The notes: generated by a model from the letters alone, not told the origin. A stretch of 64,000 nt of DNA from Nocardioidaceae bacterium SCSIO 66511 (GCA_023100825.1 CP095846.1:4464001-4528000); one strand, 5' to 3'; shown: positions 17,504 to 26,140, counted from the stretch's first letter. Made by a program: numbers and translations.

Positions 17504-17700
17504 GTCTTTACCTCTCGGTAGTCTCGGATCCCCCGAGAAGGCCAATGAATCAGCTGTTGCGTGAGCCGCGCAATCACATGAGCTGTTTCACACTCTCGGA
17601 TACGAGACTCTGCCGAGTGGTCGGGGTTCGGCTGCCGATCCGGGCCCGACGACGTACGCTCACTGCAGATCGGGGGTGCAGCCGACGAACGGTAAGGACG

Positions 17701-18480
17701 ATGACCGACCACAACGCCCGCATCCTCGCCGCGTTCACCGAGCAGGCGGAGACCTTCACGGATCCGAACCTCAACACCGCCTTCACGAGTGCGCTCGACT
17801 GGCTCGTCGACCTCATCGACCCCGCACCGCGCGAATCGTGGATCGACGTCGCCGCCGGTACCGGGCTGGTCGGGCGTACGCTCGCGCGCCGAGTGGGCCG
17901 AGTGCTGTGCGTCGACGCAACCCAGGCGATGTTGGAGGCCGGGCGTCGCGAGGCGGCGGCCGACGGCGTACGCAACATCGACTTCGTCCTCGGTGACGCG
18001 CTCGATCTGCCGGTCGAACCCGGCTCATTCGACGGTGCCGTCACCCGCTTCTCGTTCCACCATTTCGAAGACCCTCGCCAGGCGCTTTCACAACTGGTCG
18101 CAGCGTGCCGCCCGGGCGGTCGGATCGCGGTCAAAGACCTGATCGCGTCCGCGGAGCCAGGCATCCGCGAGCGCCAGGACCACATCGAGTCGCTGCGCGA
18201 CGACTCACATCTGCGGATGCCCCTGCCCGGCGAGATCGCCTCGTGGTGTCGCGATCTCGGGCTGTCGGCCGAGCCCCCGGTCGTACGCGAGCTGGATCGC
18301 CCGCTGGAGCCGTGGCTCGCGCAGTCGTGCACACCGAACGATCGCGCGCATGCCGTACGCGAAGCACTTGTCGCGGAGCTCGACGGCGGCGAGCGTACCG
18401 GGATGCGTCCGCATCGTCGCGGCTCCGAGGTGTGGTTCCGGCAGACGTGGGAGGTCACGCTCGCGCGCAAGCCCGCGTAG
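17701..18480 (+). CDS. Class I SAM-dependent methyltransferase
   Basis: 259 aa from ATG 17701 (AAGGA just upstream; the longer open frame is not supported). Motif I is WIDVAAGTGLVGRTLA, the acidic residue follows in VLCVDATQAML, motif II is FVLGDALDLP, and motif III is RPGGRIAVKDLI. The type resembles UbiE/Methyltransf_11 proteins; the substrate is unknown. Divergent from the carboxypeptidase gene across 197 bp. Confidence 0.88.
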   Translation: MTDHNARILAAFTEQAETFTDPNLNTAFTSALDWLVDLIDPAPRESWIDVAAGTGLVGRTLARRVGRVLCVDATQAMLEAGRREAAADGVRNIDFVLGDALDLPVEPGSFDGAVTRFSFHHFEDPRQALSQLVAACRPGGRIAVKDLIASAEPGIRERQDHIESLRDDSHLRMPLPGEIASWCRDLGLSAEPPVVRELDRPLEPWLAQSCTPNDRAHAVREALVAELDGGERTGMRPHRRGSEVWFRQTWEVTLARKPA

Positions 18481-18560
18481 CGGCGCTCGTACGCGGTTAG
18501 TTGCCGCATCCGTTCGGGTGCGCGTACTGTCGCTCCCCGCTTGGGCCGCACGTATTGGCC

Positions 18561-18633
18561 CTCCTCATTTTGTATCTATGCGTGATCGCTCCAATAGGTT
18601 TGTACCGATCACGCATAGATACAAAATGAGGAG
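18561..18633. terminator. Perfect 28-bp inverted repeat, AT-rich
   Basis: Arms 18561-18588 and 18606-18633 are exact reverse complements, with a 17-nt loop. The arms contain ATTTTGTATCTATG and are clearly less GC-rich than the surroundings. The element lies 80 bp after the methyltransferase stop and 53 bp before the CmtR-like gene. It is probably a terminator for the former. Its length and perfection also fit a mobile palindromic repeat. Confidence 0.7.
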
Positions 18634-18656
18634 CGGCGGAGAGTTCAGCCTTCCGT

Positions 18657-18668
18657 GAATACAGATTC
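18657..18668. promoter_or_regulatory. Candidate operator of the CmtR-like repressor
   Basis: Short palindrome GAAT-ACAG-ATTC located 19 bp upstream of the metal-sensor ATG, where an ArsR-family repressor would block its own promoter. Inferred from position and symmetry only. Confidence 0.4.
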
Positions 18669-18686
18669 GCATGTACCATCCGGAGC

Positions 18687-19013
18687 ATGCAGCTTTCAAC
18701 GCGTACGGATGCGCTCGCCCGGTTCGGTCATGCTCTCTCCGATGGCACCCGTACGTCGGTGCTGCTGGCGTTGAAGGACTCACCCGCGTACCCGGCCGAT
18801 CTTGCCGATGGCGCCGGCGTCTCGCGTCAGGTGATGTCCAATCACCTCGCGTGTCTGCGCGGCTGCGGGCTCGTCGTCGCCGTCCCCGAGGGTCGGCGTA
18901 CGCGCTATGAGCTTGCCGATGCGCGCCTTGCCCACGCACTCGAAGATCTTGTCAGCCTGGTTCTCGTCGTCGATCCCGAGTGCACACCTGCCGACGAGGT
19001 GGCGCCGTCGTGA
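18687..19013 (+). CDS. ArsR-family metal-sensing repressor, CmtR-like
   Basis: 108 aa winged-helix repressor. Cys56, Cys60 and Cys99 match in spacing the three thiolate ligands of mycobacterial CmtR, a Cd(II)/Pb(II) sensor: the pair sits in the recognition-helix region SNHLACLRGCGLVV and the third in the C-terminal VDPECTPADE. It is therefore expected to leave DNA when Cd or Pb binds. Its stop overlaps the following transporter start as GTGA, and the operon encodes two cation exporters, which supports the role. Confidence 0.92.
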   Translation: MQLSTRTDALARFGHALSDGTRTSVLLALKDSPAYPADLADGAGVSRQVMSNHLACLRGCGLVVAVPEGRRTRYELADARLAHALEDLVSLVLVVDPECTPADEVAPS

Positions 19014-19645
19014 CATCGCTCGTCGGCACGCCCGAACGCCGGGCCGTCCTCACCCGGCGCATCCGCCTGTTCGTCGCACTGACGATCACGTACAACCTCG
19101 TCGAAGCCGCCATCGCACTCACTGCCGGCGCGCACGCGTCGTCGAGCGCGCTGATCGGGTTCGGTCTCGACTCACTGATCGAGGTCTCATCGGCGGCTGC
19201 GGTCGCCTGGCAGTTCGGCGGACACGATCCGGAGGCACGCGAGCGTACCGCCCTGAAGATCATCGCGATCTCGTTCTTCGCGCTCGCCACCTATGTCGGA
19301 GTCGACGCCTTGAGATCGGTGATCGGCGACGGCGAGGCAGCGCCTTCGACCGTCGGGATCGTCCTCGCCGCCGTCAGCATCGCCGTGATGCCCGCCCTCT
19401 CGTACGCTCAGCGCCGCGCCGGCCGCGAGCTCGGTTCGCGCTCGGCCGTCGCCGACTCAAAACAGACTCTGCTGTGTACGTACCTCTCAGTGGCAGTGCT
19501 GATCGGGCTCGGCGCCAATGCGTTGCTCGGCTGGGCGTGGGCCGACGCAGCCGCAGCGCTGGTGATCGCCGCCGTGGCGGTGCGAGAGGGTCGCGAGGCG
19601 TGGCGCGGACGTACCTGCTGTGGAGGTGAGAGCTGTGGGTCATGA
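19010..19645 (+). CDS. Cation diffusion facilitator-like membrane transporter, short type
   Basis: 211 aa from GTG 19010 (GTGA overlap). Five to six membrane helices with a CDF-type segment (SALIGFGLDSLIEVSSAAAVAW) but no long cytoplasmic metal-binding domain. It ends in a Cys-rich tail CCGGESCGS that could bind soft metals. Second gene of the metal operon, overlapping the next by 11 bp. Likely exports Cd, Pb or Zn. Confidence 0.85.
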   Translation: MTSLVGTPERRAVLTRRIRLFVALTITYNLVEAAIALTAGAHASSSALIGFGLDSLIEVSSAAAVAWQFGGHDPEARERTALKIIAISFFALATYVGVDALRSVIGDGEAAPSTVGIVLAAVSIAVMPALSYAQRRAGRELGSRSAVADSKQTLLCTYLSVAVLIGLGANALLGWAWADAAAALVIAAVAVREGREAWRGRTCCGGESCGS

Positions 19646-20555
19646 CCATGGCCACGGAGGTCCGGTCGAGCCATCACATCGCCGGCGGCTCGCGATCGTG
19701 CTGGCGATCACGGTCTCGATCATGGTCGCCGAGGCGATCGGCGCGTTCATCACCGGCAGCCTCGCGCTGCTCGCCGACGCAGGTCACGCGCTGACCGACG
19801 CGGCCGGTCTTGCGATGGCGCTGACTGCCGCCCATCTCGCCGGCCGGCCGCCGAACCGCAAACGTACGTGGGGATTCCTGCGCGCCGAGACCATCGCCGC
19901 CGCCGTCCAGGCACTGCTGTTGCTCGCGGTCGGGGTGTACGTGTTCTTCGAGGGAATCCGTCGGTTGTTCGAGCCCGCAGAGATCGAGTCGACCGGCGTG
20001 ATCGTGTTCGGAGTGATCGGGCTCATCGGCAACACGATCGGCATCGCGATGCTCGCGACGGCGCGTGGGCACAACCTCAACCTGCGCGCGGCGTTCCTCG
20101 AGGTCGTCAACGACACCCTCGGATCCGTTGCGGTGATCGCGTCGGCAGTCATCATCGCAACCACCGGCTGGAACCGCGCAGACGCGATCGTCTCGCTCTT
20201 GATCGGATTGCTGATCCTGCCGCGGACCATCGTGCTCCTACGCGACTCCGGGCGCGTACTACTCGAGTCGACCCCGACGAACCTCGACCTCGACGACGTA
20301 CGCCGGCACTTGCTGGCGGTGCCGCATGTGCACGACGTACACGATCTGCATGCGACCCAGATCGCCACGGGAGTGCCGACACTCACCGCCCATGTGGTCG
20401 TCGACGAGTCCTGCTTCCACGACGGGCACCTGCCGATGATGCTCGACGATCTACAGGCATGCGTGGCCGAGCACTTCCCGGTCAGCGTCGAGCACTCGAC
20501 GTTCCAGTTCGAATCGGCCGCGCACGCCGAGCACGAGTTCGACCCGCACCCCTGA
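19635..20555 (+). CDS. CDF-family cation exporter, CzcD/ZitB-like
   Basis: 306 aa from GTG 19635 (GGAGGTGAG before it). A His-rich N-terminus (GHDHGHGG) is followed by six helices and a cytoplasmic domain with HVHDVHDLH and HDGH. The first half of the transport site is canonical (His51 and Asp55 in DAGHALTD). In the second half the usual HxxxD is ExxxD (Glu156 and Asp160 in FLEVVNDTLGS), which could shift metal preference. Part of the CmtR-like operon. Confidence 0.92.
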   Translation: MGHDHGHGGPVEPSHRRRLAIVLAITVSIMVAEAIGAFITGSLALLADAGHALTDAAGLAMALTAAHLAGRPPNRKRTWGFLRAETIAAAVQALLLLAVGVYVFFEGIRRLFEPAEIESTGVIVFGVIGLIGNTIGIAMLATARGHNLNLRAAFLEVVNDTLGSVAVIASAVIIATTGWNRADAIVSLLIGLLILPRTIVLLRDSGRVLLESTPTNLDLDDVRRHLLAVPHVHDVHDLHATQIATGVPTLTAHVVVDESCFHDGHLPMMLDDLQACVAEHFPVSVEHSTFQFESAAHAEHEFDPHP

Positions 20556-20556
20556 C

Positions 20557-21351
20557 TCACGACGCCAGCAGCGGGGCGACCTCCTGCGCGGCGAAGCGTA
20601 CGAAGGCGTCCGGGTCGTCGTCAGTGGTTGGCTCGAGGATGACCTTGCCTGCGCCCGCATCGACCAGGTCGCGTACCGAACCGGCGGTCGCAGGTGCGTC
20701 GCCGGACCGGGTGCTCAGGTATGCCGTGATGGGTGGAGCGGCATCGCGCCCGAATCGGTTTGCGCCCTCTTCGATGAGCTCGCGCGCCCTACGCACGTCG
20801 TCGAGCGTCGATTCAGACGTGAGGATCACACCATCGGACAACTCACCGCAGAGGCGCAATGTCTTCGGGCCCGTCGCACCGGCGAGCACCGGAGGCGGCG
20901 GTGACGGCGGCCAGTCGAGCGCGACTCGGTCGAGACGTACGTAGCGCCCGTCGGTCGTCACCTCCTCACCGTGCAGCAGCGCGCGAAGTGCGGTCAGATG
21001 CTCACGCAGCAAGGTGAGTGGAGACTCTGCGCGTGCCCCGACCTGGTGCATCCACTCCTGCACCCCGTGGCCGACTCCGGCGAGGATGCGCCCAGGGAAG
21101 AGACGCTGGAGCGTCGCGACCTCCATCGCGACGAGTGCGACATTGCGCAGCGGAACAGGCAACAGGCCGACCCCGACCGTGAGCCGATCGGACCATGCCA
21201 GTGCGGCGGACGCAGTCGCGATACCGCTCTCCAAGAAGCAGTCTTCCCAGAACCAGAGCTCGGCGAGTCCGGAGTCTTCGGCGACGCGCACTACCTCACG
21301 TACGCGCTCGGGTGGGTTCTGCGGCAGGAAGATGGCTCCGATGTCTGTCAT
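20557..21351 (-). CDS. LLM-class (F420-dependent-type) oxidoreductase
   Basis: 264 aa from ATG 21351. TIM-barrel luciferase-like monooxygenase with GLLPVPLRNVALVAMEVATL and RILAGVGHGVQEWM. In actinobacteria this class generally uses coenzyme F420. The substrate is unknown. It lies 33 bp downstream of the quinone-oxidoreductase-like gene on the same strand and is probably cotranscribed. Confidence 0.88.
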   Translation of the reverse strand: MTDIGAIFLPQNPPERVREVVRVAEDSGLAELWFWEDCFLESGIATASAALAWSDRLTVGVGLLPVPLRNVALVAMEVATLQRLFPGRILAGVGHGVQEWMHQVGARAESPLTLLREHLTALRALLHGEEVTTDGRYVRLDRVALDWPPSPPPPVLAGATGPKTLRLCGELSDGVILTSESTLDDVRRARELIEEGANRFGRDAAPPITAYLSTRSGDAPATAGSVRDLVDAGAGKVILEPTTDDDPDAFVRFAAQEVAPLLAS

Positions 21352-21383
21352 GGGTCGAAATCGTGCCAGTTGCCTCTGACACG

Positions 21384-22358
21384 TCAAGGTCGGACTATCA
21401 GTCGGCCACGTACGTCGCCCTGCTCGATGCGAGCGTGCGCTTGTGCGGCCGCCGAGAGCGGAAGCTCGTCGGCGATCCGGGTGTCGAGCAGACCCCCGCT
21501 GAGCAAACGGTTGAGCCCTCGGGCAGCGGCTGCGAGCTGCGATGCGGGAGCGCGACTGATGGCGAAGCCGCGCACCGAGATGTCGCGGGTGTAGAACGCA
21601 GCGGGCAGTCGGTGATCGCTGCCCCTTGCCGCGGTGACGAGCACCCTGCCCCCGGTCGCGACTGCGTCGACTGCCGCGTCGAGAGCCTGCCGACCCGACG
21701 TGTCCCAGTAGATGTCGAACCCGTCGGGAGCGGCAGAGGCCAAGGCGCCGGCCAGGTCGTGGTCGCGGAAGTCGAGCACCGCATCAGCGCCGGCCGCGAC
21801 GCACTCATCGCGATCCGCAGCGCTGCAGGTGACCACCGCGTACGCCCCCGCTTGTTTGGCCATTGCCAGCGCGGCCCGCCCGACGTTGCCCGCGCCACCG
21901 CCGACGTACACCGTTTGTCCCGCACGCAGCCCGCCATGTACGAACCAGGCGAGGTACGCCGTGCCCGCCGGGTGGGCGACCGCGACGGCGGTCACGGGAT
22001 CCACACCGGACGGCAGCGGATAGAGCTGATCGGTCGGTACGACCGCGTACGTTGAGAACGTCCCCTGCCTGCCGCCGTGACCGAGGCTGTTGCACCAGAC
22101 GCGATCGCCGACCTCGTACGGCGCGCCTGCGCCGGTTCGTACGACCGTGCCGACGAGGTCGCGGCCGATCACGAACGGGAATGGTGTCGCGGTCGCGTAG
22201 CGCCCGGACCGTACGAACGTATCCACCGGATCGACCACTGTGGCCTCGACCTCGACCAGCACATCTGTCGGCCCGGGCGTCGGCACCGGCAGCTCGCCGT
22301 ACTTGATCGAGTCGGCCGGACCGAGCTCATCGATGTACGCCGCCATCATCGTGTCCAT
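21384..22358 (-). CDS. NADPH:quinone reductase-like MDR oxidoreductase
   Basis: 324 aa from ATG 22358 (GAGGAG about 5 nt upstream). Medium-chain dehydrogenase fold without the structural zinc cysteines: GroES-like N-terminal part, then VYVGGGAGNVGRAALAMAKQAGA for NADPH binding. Zeta-crystallin/QOR type. A single-electron or two-electron quinone or enone reductase is likely. Confidence 0.9.
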   Translation of the reverse strand: MDTMMAAYIDELGPADSIKYGELPVPTPGPTDVLVEVEATVVDPVDTFVRSGRYATATPFPFVIGRDLVGTVVRTGAGAPYEVGDRVWCNSLGHGGRQGTFSTYAVVPTDQLYPLPSGVDPVTAVAVAHPAGTAYLAWFVHGGLRAGQTVYVGGGAGNVGRAALAMAKQAGAYAVVTCSAADRDECVAAGADAVLDFRDHDLAGALASAAPDGFDIYWDTSGRQALDAAVDAVATGGRVLVTAARGSDHRLPAAFYTRDISVRGFAISRAPASQLAAAARGLNRLLSGGLLDTRIADELPLSAAAQAHARIEQGDVRGRLIVRP

Positions 22359-22373
22359 GGCACTCCTCAAACA

Positions 22374-22433
22374 GAGTTTGGTGCGTATTGCACCACCGAC
22401 TCGCGTTCTGATGGGGCAAAACGCACCAAACTC
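22374..22433. terminator. Hairpin between alkB and the quinone-reductase-like gene
   Basis: Arms 22374-22394 and 22413-22433 pair at 19 of 21 positions; the outer 13 bp (GAGTTTGGTGCGT) are perfect. It sits 10 bp past the alkB stop and just upstream of the next gene, so it should end the sigma/ogt/alkB transcript. There is no T-tract. Confidence 0.7.
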
Positions 22434-22442
22434 CCCCGCGTG

Positions 22443-23099
22443 TCAGCGCGTGAACCCGGACTCCCGCAACGTGATGTTGAGGCGGCCCGACGACAGGTCG
22501 TTCTCGACCAGACAACTGCCGGGATACACCTTCGGCACGCCGTGGTACGCCATCCGTGCGGGCCCGCCGAAGACGAACAGGTCGCCCGACTCGAGCTCGA
22601 CATCGGTCCACGGCCGACCACGTGACTCGGTGTTGCCGAACCGGAACACGCAGGTGTCGCCGATGCTCAGCGAGACGACCGGCGCGCGCGACTGCTCATC
22701 CTTGTCTTGATGCATGCCCATCCGGGCCGCGCCGTCGTAGAAGTTCACCAACGCGATATCCGGTTGGTACGCGTCGCCCGCGGCTTGGTCGTCGTACGCC
22801 TCTCCGACGGCTCGTCGGCCGAGGTCGCCGAGCCAGTCGGGGAACGCAGTCACCGGTGCACCGTCGACGTCGTCGGCTGTTCGCGAGTAGCGGTATGGCC
22901 GCCAATGCCAGCCGAGGCAGACCGTCTGCACACTCATCTGTCCACCGCCCGGCGTCGTCGCGGCTCGCATCGGCGCCGGAGCCTGCGCCCACTCCCGGCA
23001 CGCGCCGACCAGCGCGCGCTGCGCAGCGGGGTCGAGCCAGCCGGGCAGATGCACGGCTCCGGGCCCGACGACGGTGCGCGTACGGGGAAGCAGGCTCAC
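22443..23099 (-). CDS. alkB: Alpha-ketoglutarate-dependent dioxygenase AlkB
   Basis: 218 aa. Oxidative demethylase for 1-methyladenine and 3-methylcytosine in DNA, using Fe(II) and 2-oxoglutarate. The iron site is HxD in MGMHQDKDEQ plus the distal His in MAYHGVPKVYPG. The 2-oxoglutarate Arg lies in GRLNITLRESG. Starts with GTG overlapping the ogt stop (GTGA), so it is translationally coupled. Third gene of the sigma/ogt/alkB operon. Confidence 0.94.
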   Translation of the reverse strand: MSLLPRTRTVVGPGAVHLPGWLDPAAQRALVGACREWAQAPAPMRAATTPGGGQMSVQTVCLGWHWRPYRYSRTADDVDGAPVTAFPDWLGDLGRRAVGEAYDDQAAGDAYQPDIALVNFYDGAARMGMHQDKDEQSRAPVVSLSIGDTCVFRFGNTESRGRPWTDVELESGDLFVFGGPARMAYHGVPKVYPGSCLVENDLSSGRLNITLRESGFTR

Positions 23100-23698
23100 G
23101 CCGCGGCCTCCAACTCGAGCAGCGTGCGCTTGGCCTCGACCCCGCCCACGTACTGGCCGGCGGTGCCGTCGGAGCGTACGACCCGGTGGCAGGGCACCAC
23201 GACGGGGAGCGGGTTGGTCGCGCAGGCCGTGCCGACCGCACGTACCGCATTGGGGTTGTCGACGAGGCGGGCAACGTCGGCGTACGTCGCGGTCGAGCCG
23301 TACGAGATGTGCGAAAGGTGCTCGATCACATTGCGACGGAAGCCGGTCGCAAGCCGAAGGTCGAGCGCCAGATCGAACGTGTCGCGGGTACGCCCGAAGT
23401 ACTCGTCGAGTTCGTGCGCGACCGCGTCGAGACTCGCCGGTCGCTCCAGCACCCGCGGACTGATCCGTTCGGCCAGGTCACTGAGTACGGCATCACTGCC
23501 CTCGGCAACGTACGCGACGCGGACGAGCCCGCGATCGGTCGTCGCCACCAACAGGGGCCCGACCGGCGAGTCGACGGTGCGGTACGCGACGTCGAGAAGT
23601 CCGTCCGCCGCCGCCGTGTCGGCCAGCCGCGTGTGCAGCCGCCGGAGAGCCTCGTCCTCGCCACGCGACAGCGCGGCGAGCATGTCGTCGGTGTTCAT
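23096..23698 (-). CDS. ogt: Methylated-DNA--protein-cysteine S-methyltransferase with extra N-terminal segment
   Basis: 200 aa. The active-site PCHRV (in VVVPCHRVVRSDG) accepts the methyl group from O6-methylguanine; the DNA-binding part GFRRNVIEHLSHISYGSTATYADVA is also typical. Residues 1 to about 45 (MNTDDMLAALSRGEDEALRR onward) are an additional helical, acidic segment not needed for the transferase fold. Its start overlaps the sigma-factor stop as ATGA. The extension and coupling suggest a regulatory contact with the sigma factor (inference). Confidence 0.93.
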   Translation of the reverse strand: MNTDDMLAALSRGEDEALRRLHTRLADTAAADGLLDVAYRTVDSPVGPLLVATTDRGLVRVAYVAEGSDAVLSDLAERISPRVLERPASLDAVAHELDEYFGRTRDTFDLALDLRLATGFRRNVIEHLSHISYGSTATYADVARLVDNPNAVRAVGTACATNPLPVVVPCHRVVRSDGTAGQYVGGVEAKRTLLELEAAA

Positions 23699-24186
23699 GA
23701 GGATGCTCCTTGTTCCTGTGCCTGCGTGTACTTCGCACGCAGGGTCTTCATACCGTCGGCGGCCGCCCGTCGAGCGGCCGCTTCGGAGTTGCCGAGCAGC
23801 GTTGCGATCTCGGCGTAGGGCAAACCGGCTACGTAGTGGTAAGCGATCGCCTCTCGCTGCTTACGCGGCAGGTCTCGGAGCGCGGCCCACAGCTCATCGT
23901 CATGATCGGCGGGACCGGGATCGATACCCGCCGTCGCCGGAACCTCGTCGACGGGCACCGGCCGACGCACCCGCGAGCGGTGCTGGTCGATCGCCTTTCG
24001 CTTGGCGATCGTCACCAGCCACGCCTCGACGTTGCTGCCGTCAGGCAACTCCGGATATCCACGCATCGCGGCGATGAACGTCTCGGTCCATGCATCGTCG
24101 GCATCGTCTGGACCGAGGACGGCCCGACACACCCGCAGCACGGTCGGTCCGTGTTCGGCCACGATCTGCTCGAACGGTTCGGTCAT
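23695..24186 (-). CDS. ECF-type sigma factor of the alkylation-repair operon
   Basis: 163 aa with region 2 (VLRVCRAVLGPDDADDAWTE and VEAWLVTIAKRKAIDQHR) and region 4 (LPRKQREAIAYHYVAGLPYA). It lacks a recognisable anti-sigma gene next to it; instead it is directly coupled to ogt and alkB. A role in inducing these repair genes on alkylation stress is inferred. It should recognise a promoter in 24187-24265, where I could not define a convincing -35/-10 pair. Confidence 0.9.
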   Translation of the reverse strand: MTEPFEQIVAEHGPTVLRVCRAVLGPDDADDAWTETFIAAMRGYPELPDGSNVEAWLVTIAKRKAIDQHRSRVRRPVPVDEVPATAGIDPGPADHDDELWAALRDLPRKQREAIAYHYVAGLPYAEIATLLGNSEAAARRAAADGMKTLRAKYTQAQEQGASS

Positions 24187-24265
24187 ACCCCGAAGACGTC
24201 CAAAACCGTCGGAACGTGAGATGCGCGCACGATGCCACGGTACGACGCGGCCGCAGGCGGTGTGG

Positions 24266-26140
24266 TCACGCGAATGCGAGCGCCGAGACGGCCACGTAGT
24301 CGATCGCCGGCTCCGTCGCCGCCCACGCGCGCGCGTCGTCGAGGTAGCGCACGCCCTTCCCGTCGAAGCGGGCGAACGGATTGCTCGACCGGGTCGGACA
24401 GCGGCGGGCGTACGCTCCGGGTTTGCCGATTCCGACGAATTCCGACCGCTCGGCGGGCCCGTTGCTCACTGCGCCGACGAGTCGAGGACGCTTGCGATTG
24501 CGGGAGCCGACGAGGTTCGCGATCTGGTGGTGCGGGCAGCGCGGGAACGCCTTGCCGGCACCGACCACAAAAGACGCACCCCACGCGTTGGCGCCGAGCA
24601 CCCAGTCACGCATGCCCGTGGCGAACCGGGCGTACGTACGGTCGTGACTCAGGTTTCGGTAGAGGCGCTCGGTGACGGCCACCCCGAGCGCAAAATCCGA
24701 TCCCGGATTCTCGGCTCCGCCGTAGCCGAGTGGCTGCGCATAGCGCCTTTTCGCAACTCGCAGCTGGAATCGCAGATCTCGCACGAGATCGCCCCTCGAA
24801 ACAGCGAGGTTGCGGCGGCCGTACTTCGACAGGGCACGAGCCAGATCGGCGTGAGCGATTGCGCTGTTGTCGTCGCGGGCGAGGGTGTACCAGCCGTGAT
24901 GCGGTCCGCGGAGATAGGCACGTGCCCAATGCGCCGCCCGTCGCAGGTCACGGCGCACATGCGTACCGCCGAGCCTGCGCGCCGCGATCGCGATCTCCGT
25001 TGCGCCGAGCTCCAGGTCGTCGCGCCACTCGTCTTCTTCGTAGTACACGTGCGGCGATGTCGTGAGCAGCCGACCGGGCTGCTTGGTACGTGCGAGAGCG
25101 AACACAGTTCGCGCCTTGCGCAGTAGCCGACGCGCGTGGTCGGGGCGACTCTGGGACTGGAGCTGGGCGCCGAGTGCGAACACCGCGGCCATCCGGCCGG
25201 CGAGGTTCGGACTGAGCCGCGCACCCGGTCGTCCGGCACGAAACGCCGGCCGGTGCTTGATGAAGTACTTCGGGCTGTGTGGGCGTACGTGTAGCCGATC
25301 GTCGCGTTGCGGAAGCCGCCATAGGTCGTGGTCGCCGACGATCTTCTTGCCGCCGTCACCGATACCGACCTGATAGAGCAGTGTCTTCGACTTGTCGAGC
25401 CACATCTTGTCGAGCCAGCGCAGCCCGTACATCGCCTCCCGACGCAGCCGCTTGTCGCCCGGCCTCTTGCGTGCCGCGACGAGCAGCGACGCATCGGCGT
25501 ACGTCGACGTCTCCACGAACTTGAGGTAGTCACCGGCGTCGAACCAGCCACCACTCACATCAACGGGGCCGCCGATCCTGTGCGGCCTGCCGATGAGACG
25601 GCCGTTTCGATATCGCGGCTTGGCGTACGTACCCGCACGGCGGTCGCTCAGATGGCTCGGCTTGCGGCGCAGTTGCCCCCTCGGCACGTTGCGGCCATCG
25701 CGCTGAGTACGGAAGAAGGTGACTGCATGGCGACGCAGCGGTCGGTACAGCTGCTGCGCAGGCGCGATCTGGAACCGCGGCGATCGTGCCCGGGCGCCTC
25801 CCCGCACACGGATCCGGTACGCGCCTCGCTGATGCATCCCACCCAAACGGATCCGGTACACGTGACGGAAGTTCTTGCTCCATCGCCCGATGTCCTTGCC
25901 GAGCCGGCCGCGACGTACGACCTTGCCTCGGCGTACGACCGCGTAGCGCGCGTTCGGCGCCGAACGCGCCGTCATCACGTACGCGACCTTCGGCTCTTGC
26001 GGCGACCAACCCACCTGGTTGACGCGCACAAAAGCCCGGTTGGCGGGTGTCTGCGACGCCTCGACCTGAGCGGGTACGGCAGCCAGCAGTGCACCCGCGC
26101 ATGCGAGGGCCCCGACGTTTGCGATCATCCGGCTGGACAT
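24266..26140 (-). CDS. Secreted glycoside hydrolase family 9 protein, unusually basic
   Basis: 624 aa. Signal peptide at residues 1-29, an N-terminal Ig-like domain (about 35-125), then the GH9 (alpha/alpha)6 barrel. Catalytic-site motifs are present: GGWFDAGDYLKF (nucleophile-water Asp), SFVVGAGKAFPRCPHHQ (conserved His region) and the C-terminal TEPAIDYVAVSALAF (acid Glu). Family members are endo-glucanases or exo-glucosaminidases acting on cellulose or related glucans. Arg and Lys are exceptionally frequent throughout, which is unusual for the family. Monocistronic. Confidence 0.9.
   Translation of the reverse strand: MSSRMIANVGALACAGALLAAVPAQVEASQTPANRAFVRVNQVGWSPQEPKVAYVMTARSAPNARYAVVRRGKVVRRGRLGKDIGRWSKNFRHVYRIRLGGMHQRGAYRIRVRGGARARSPRFQIAPAQQLYRPLRRHAVTFFRTQRDGRNVPRGQLRRKPSHLSDRRAGTYAKPRYRNGRLIGRPHRIGGPVDVSGGWFDAGDYLKFVETSTYADASLLVAARKRPGDKRLRREAMYGLRWLDKMWLDKSKTLLYQVGIGDGGKKIVGDHDLWRLPQRDDRLHVRPHSPKYFIKHRPAFRAGRPGARLSPNLAGRMAAVFALGAQLQSQSRPDHARRLLRKARTVFALARTKQPGRLLTTSPHVYYEEDEWRDDLELGATEIAIAARRLGGTHVRRDLRRAAHWARAYLRGPHHGWYTLARDDNSAIAHADLARALSKYGRRNLAVSRGDLVRDLRFQLRVAKRRYAQPLGYGGAENPGSDFALGVAVTERLYRNLSHDRTYARFATGMRDWVLGANAWGASFVVGAGKAFPRCPHHQIANLVGSRNRKRPRLVGAVSNGPAERSEFVGIGKPGAYARRCPTRSSNPFARFDGKGVRYLDDARAWAATEPAIDYVAVSALAFA

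Noticed and set aside
24187-24265. ECF promoter upstream of the sigma gene (GTTCCG and CGTC elements)
   Set aside because: The elements are present but the spacing of about 11 bp is too short for an ECF promoter.
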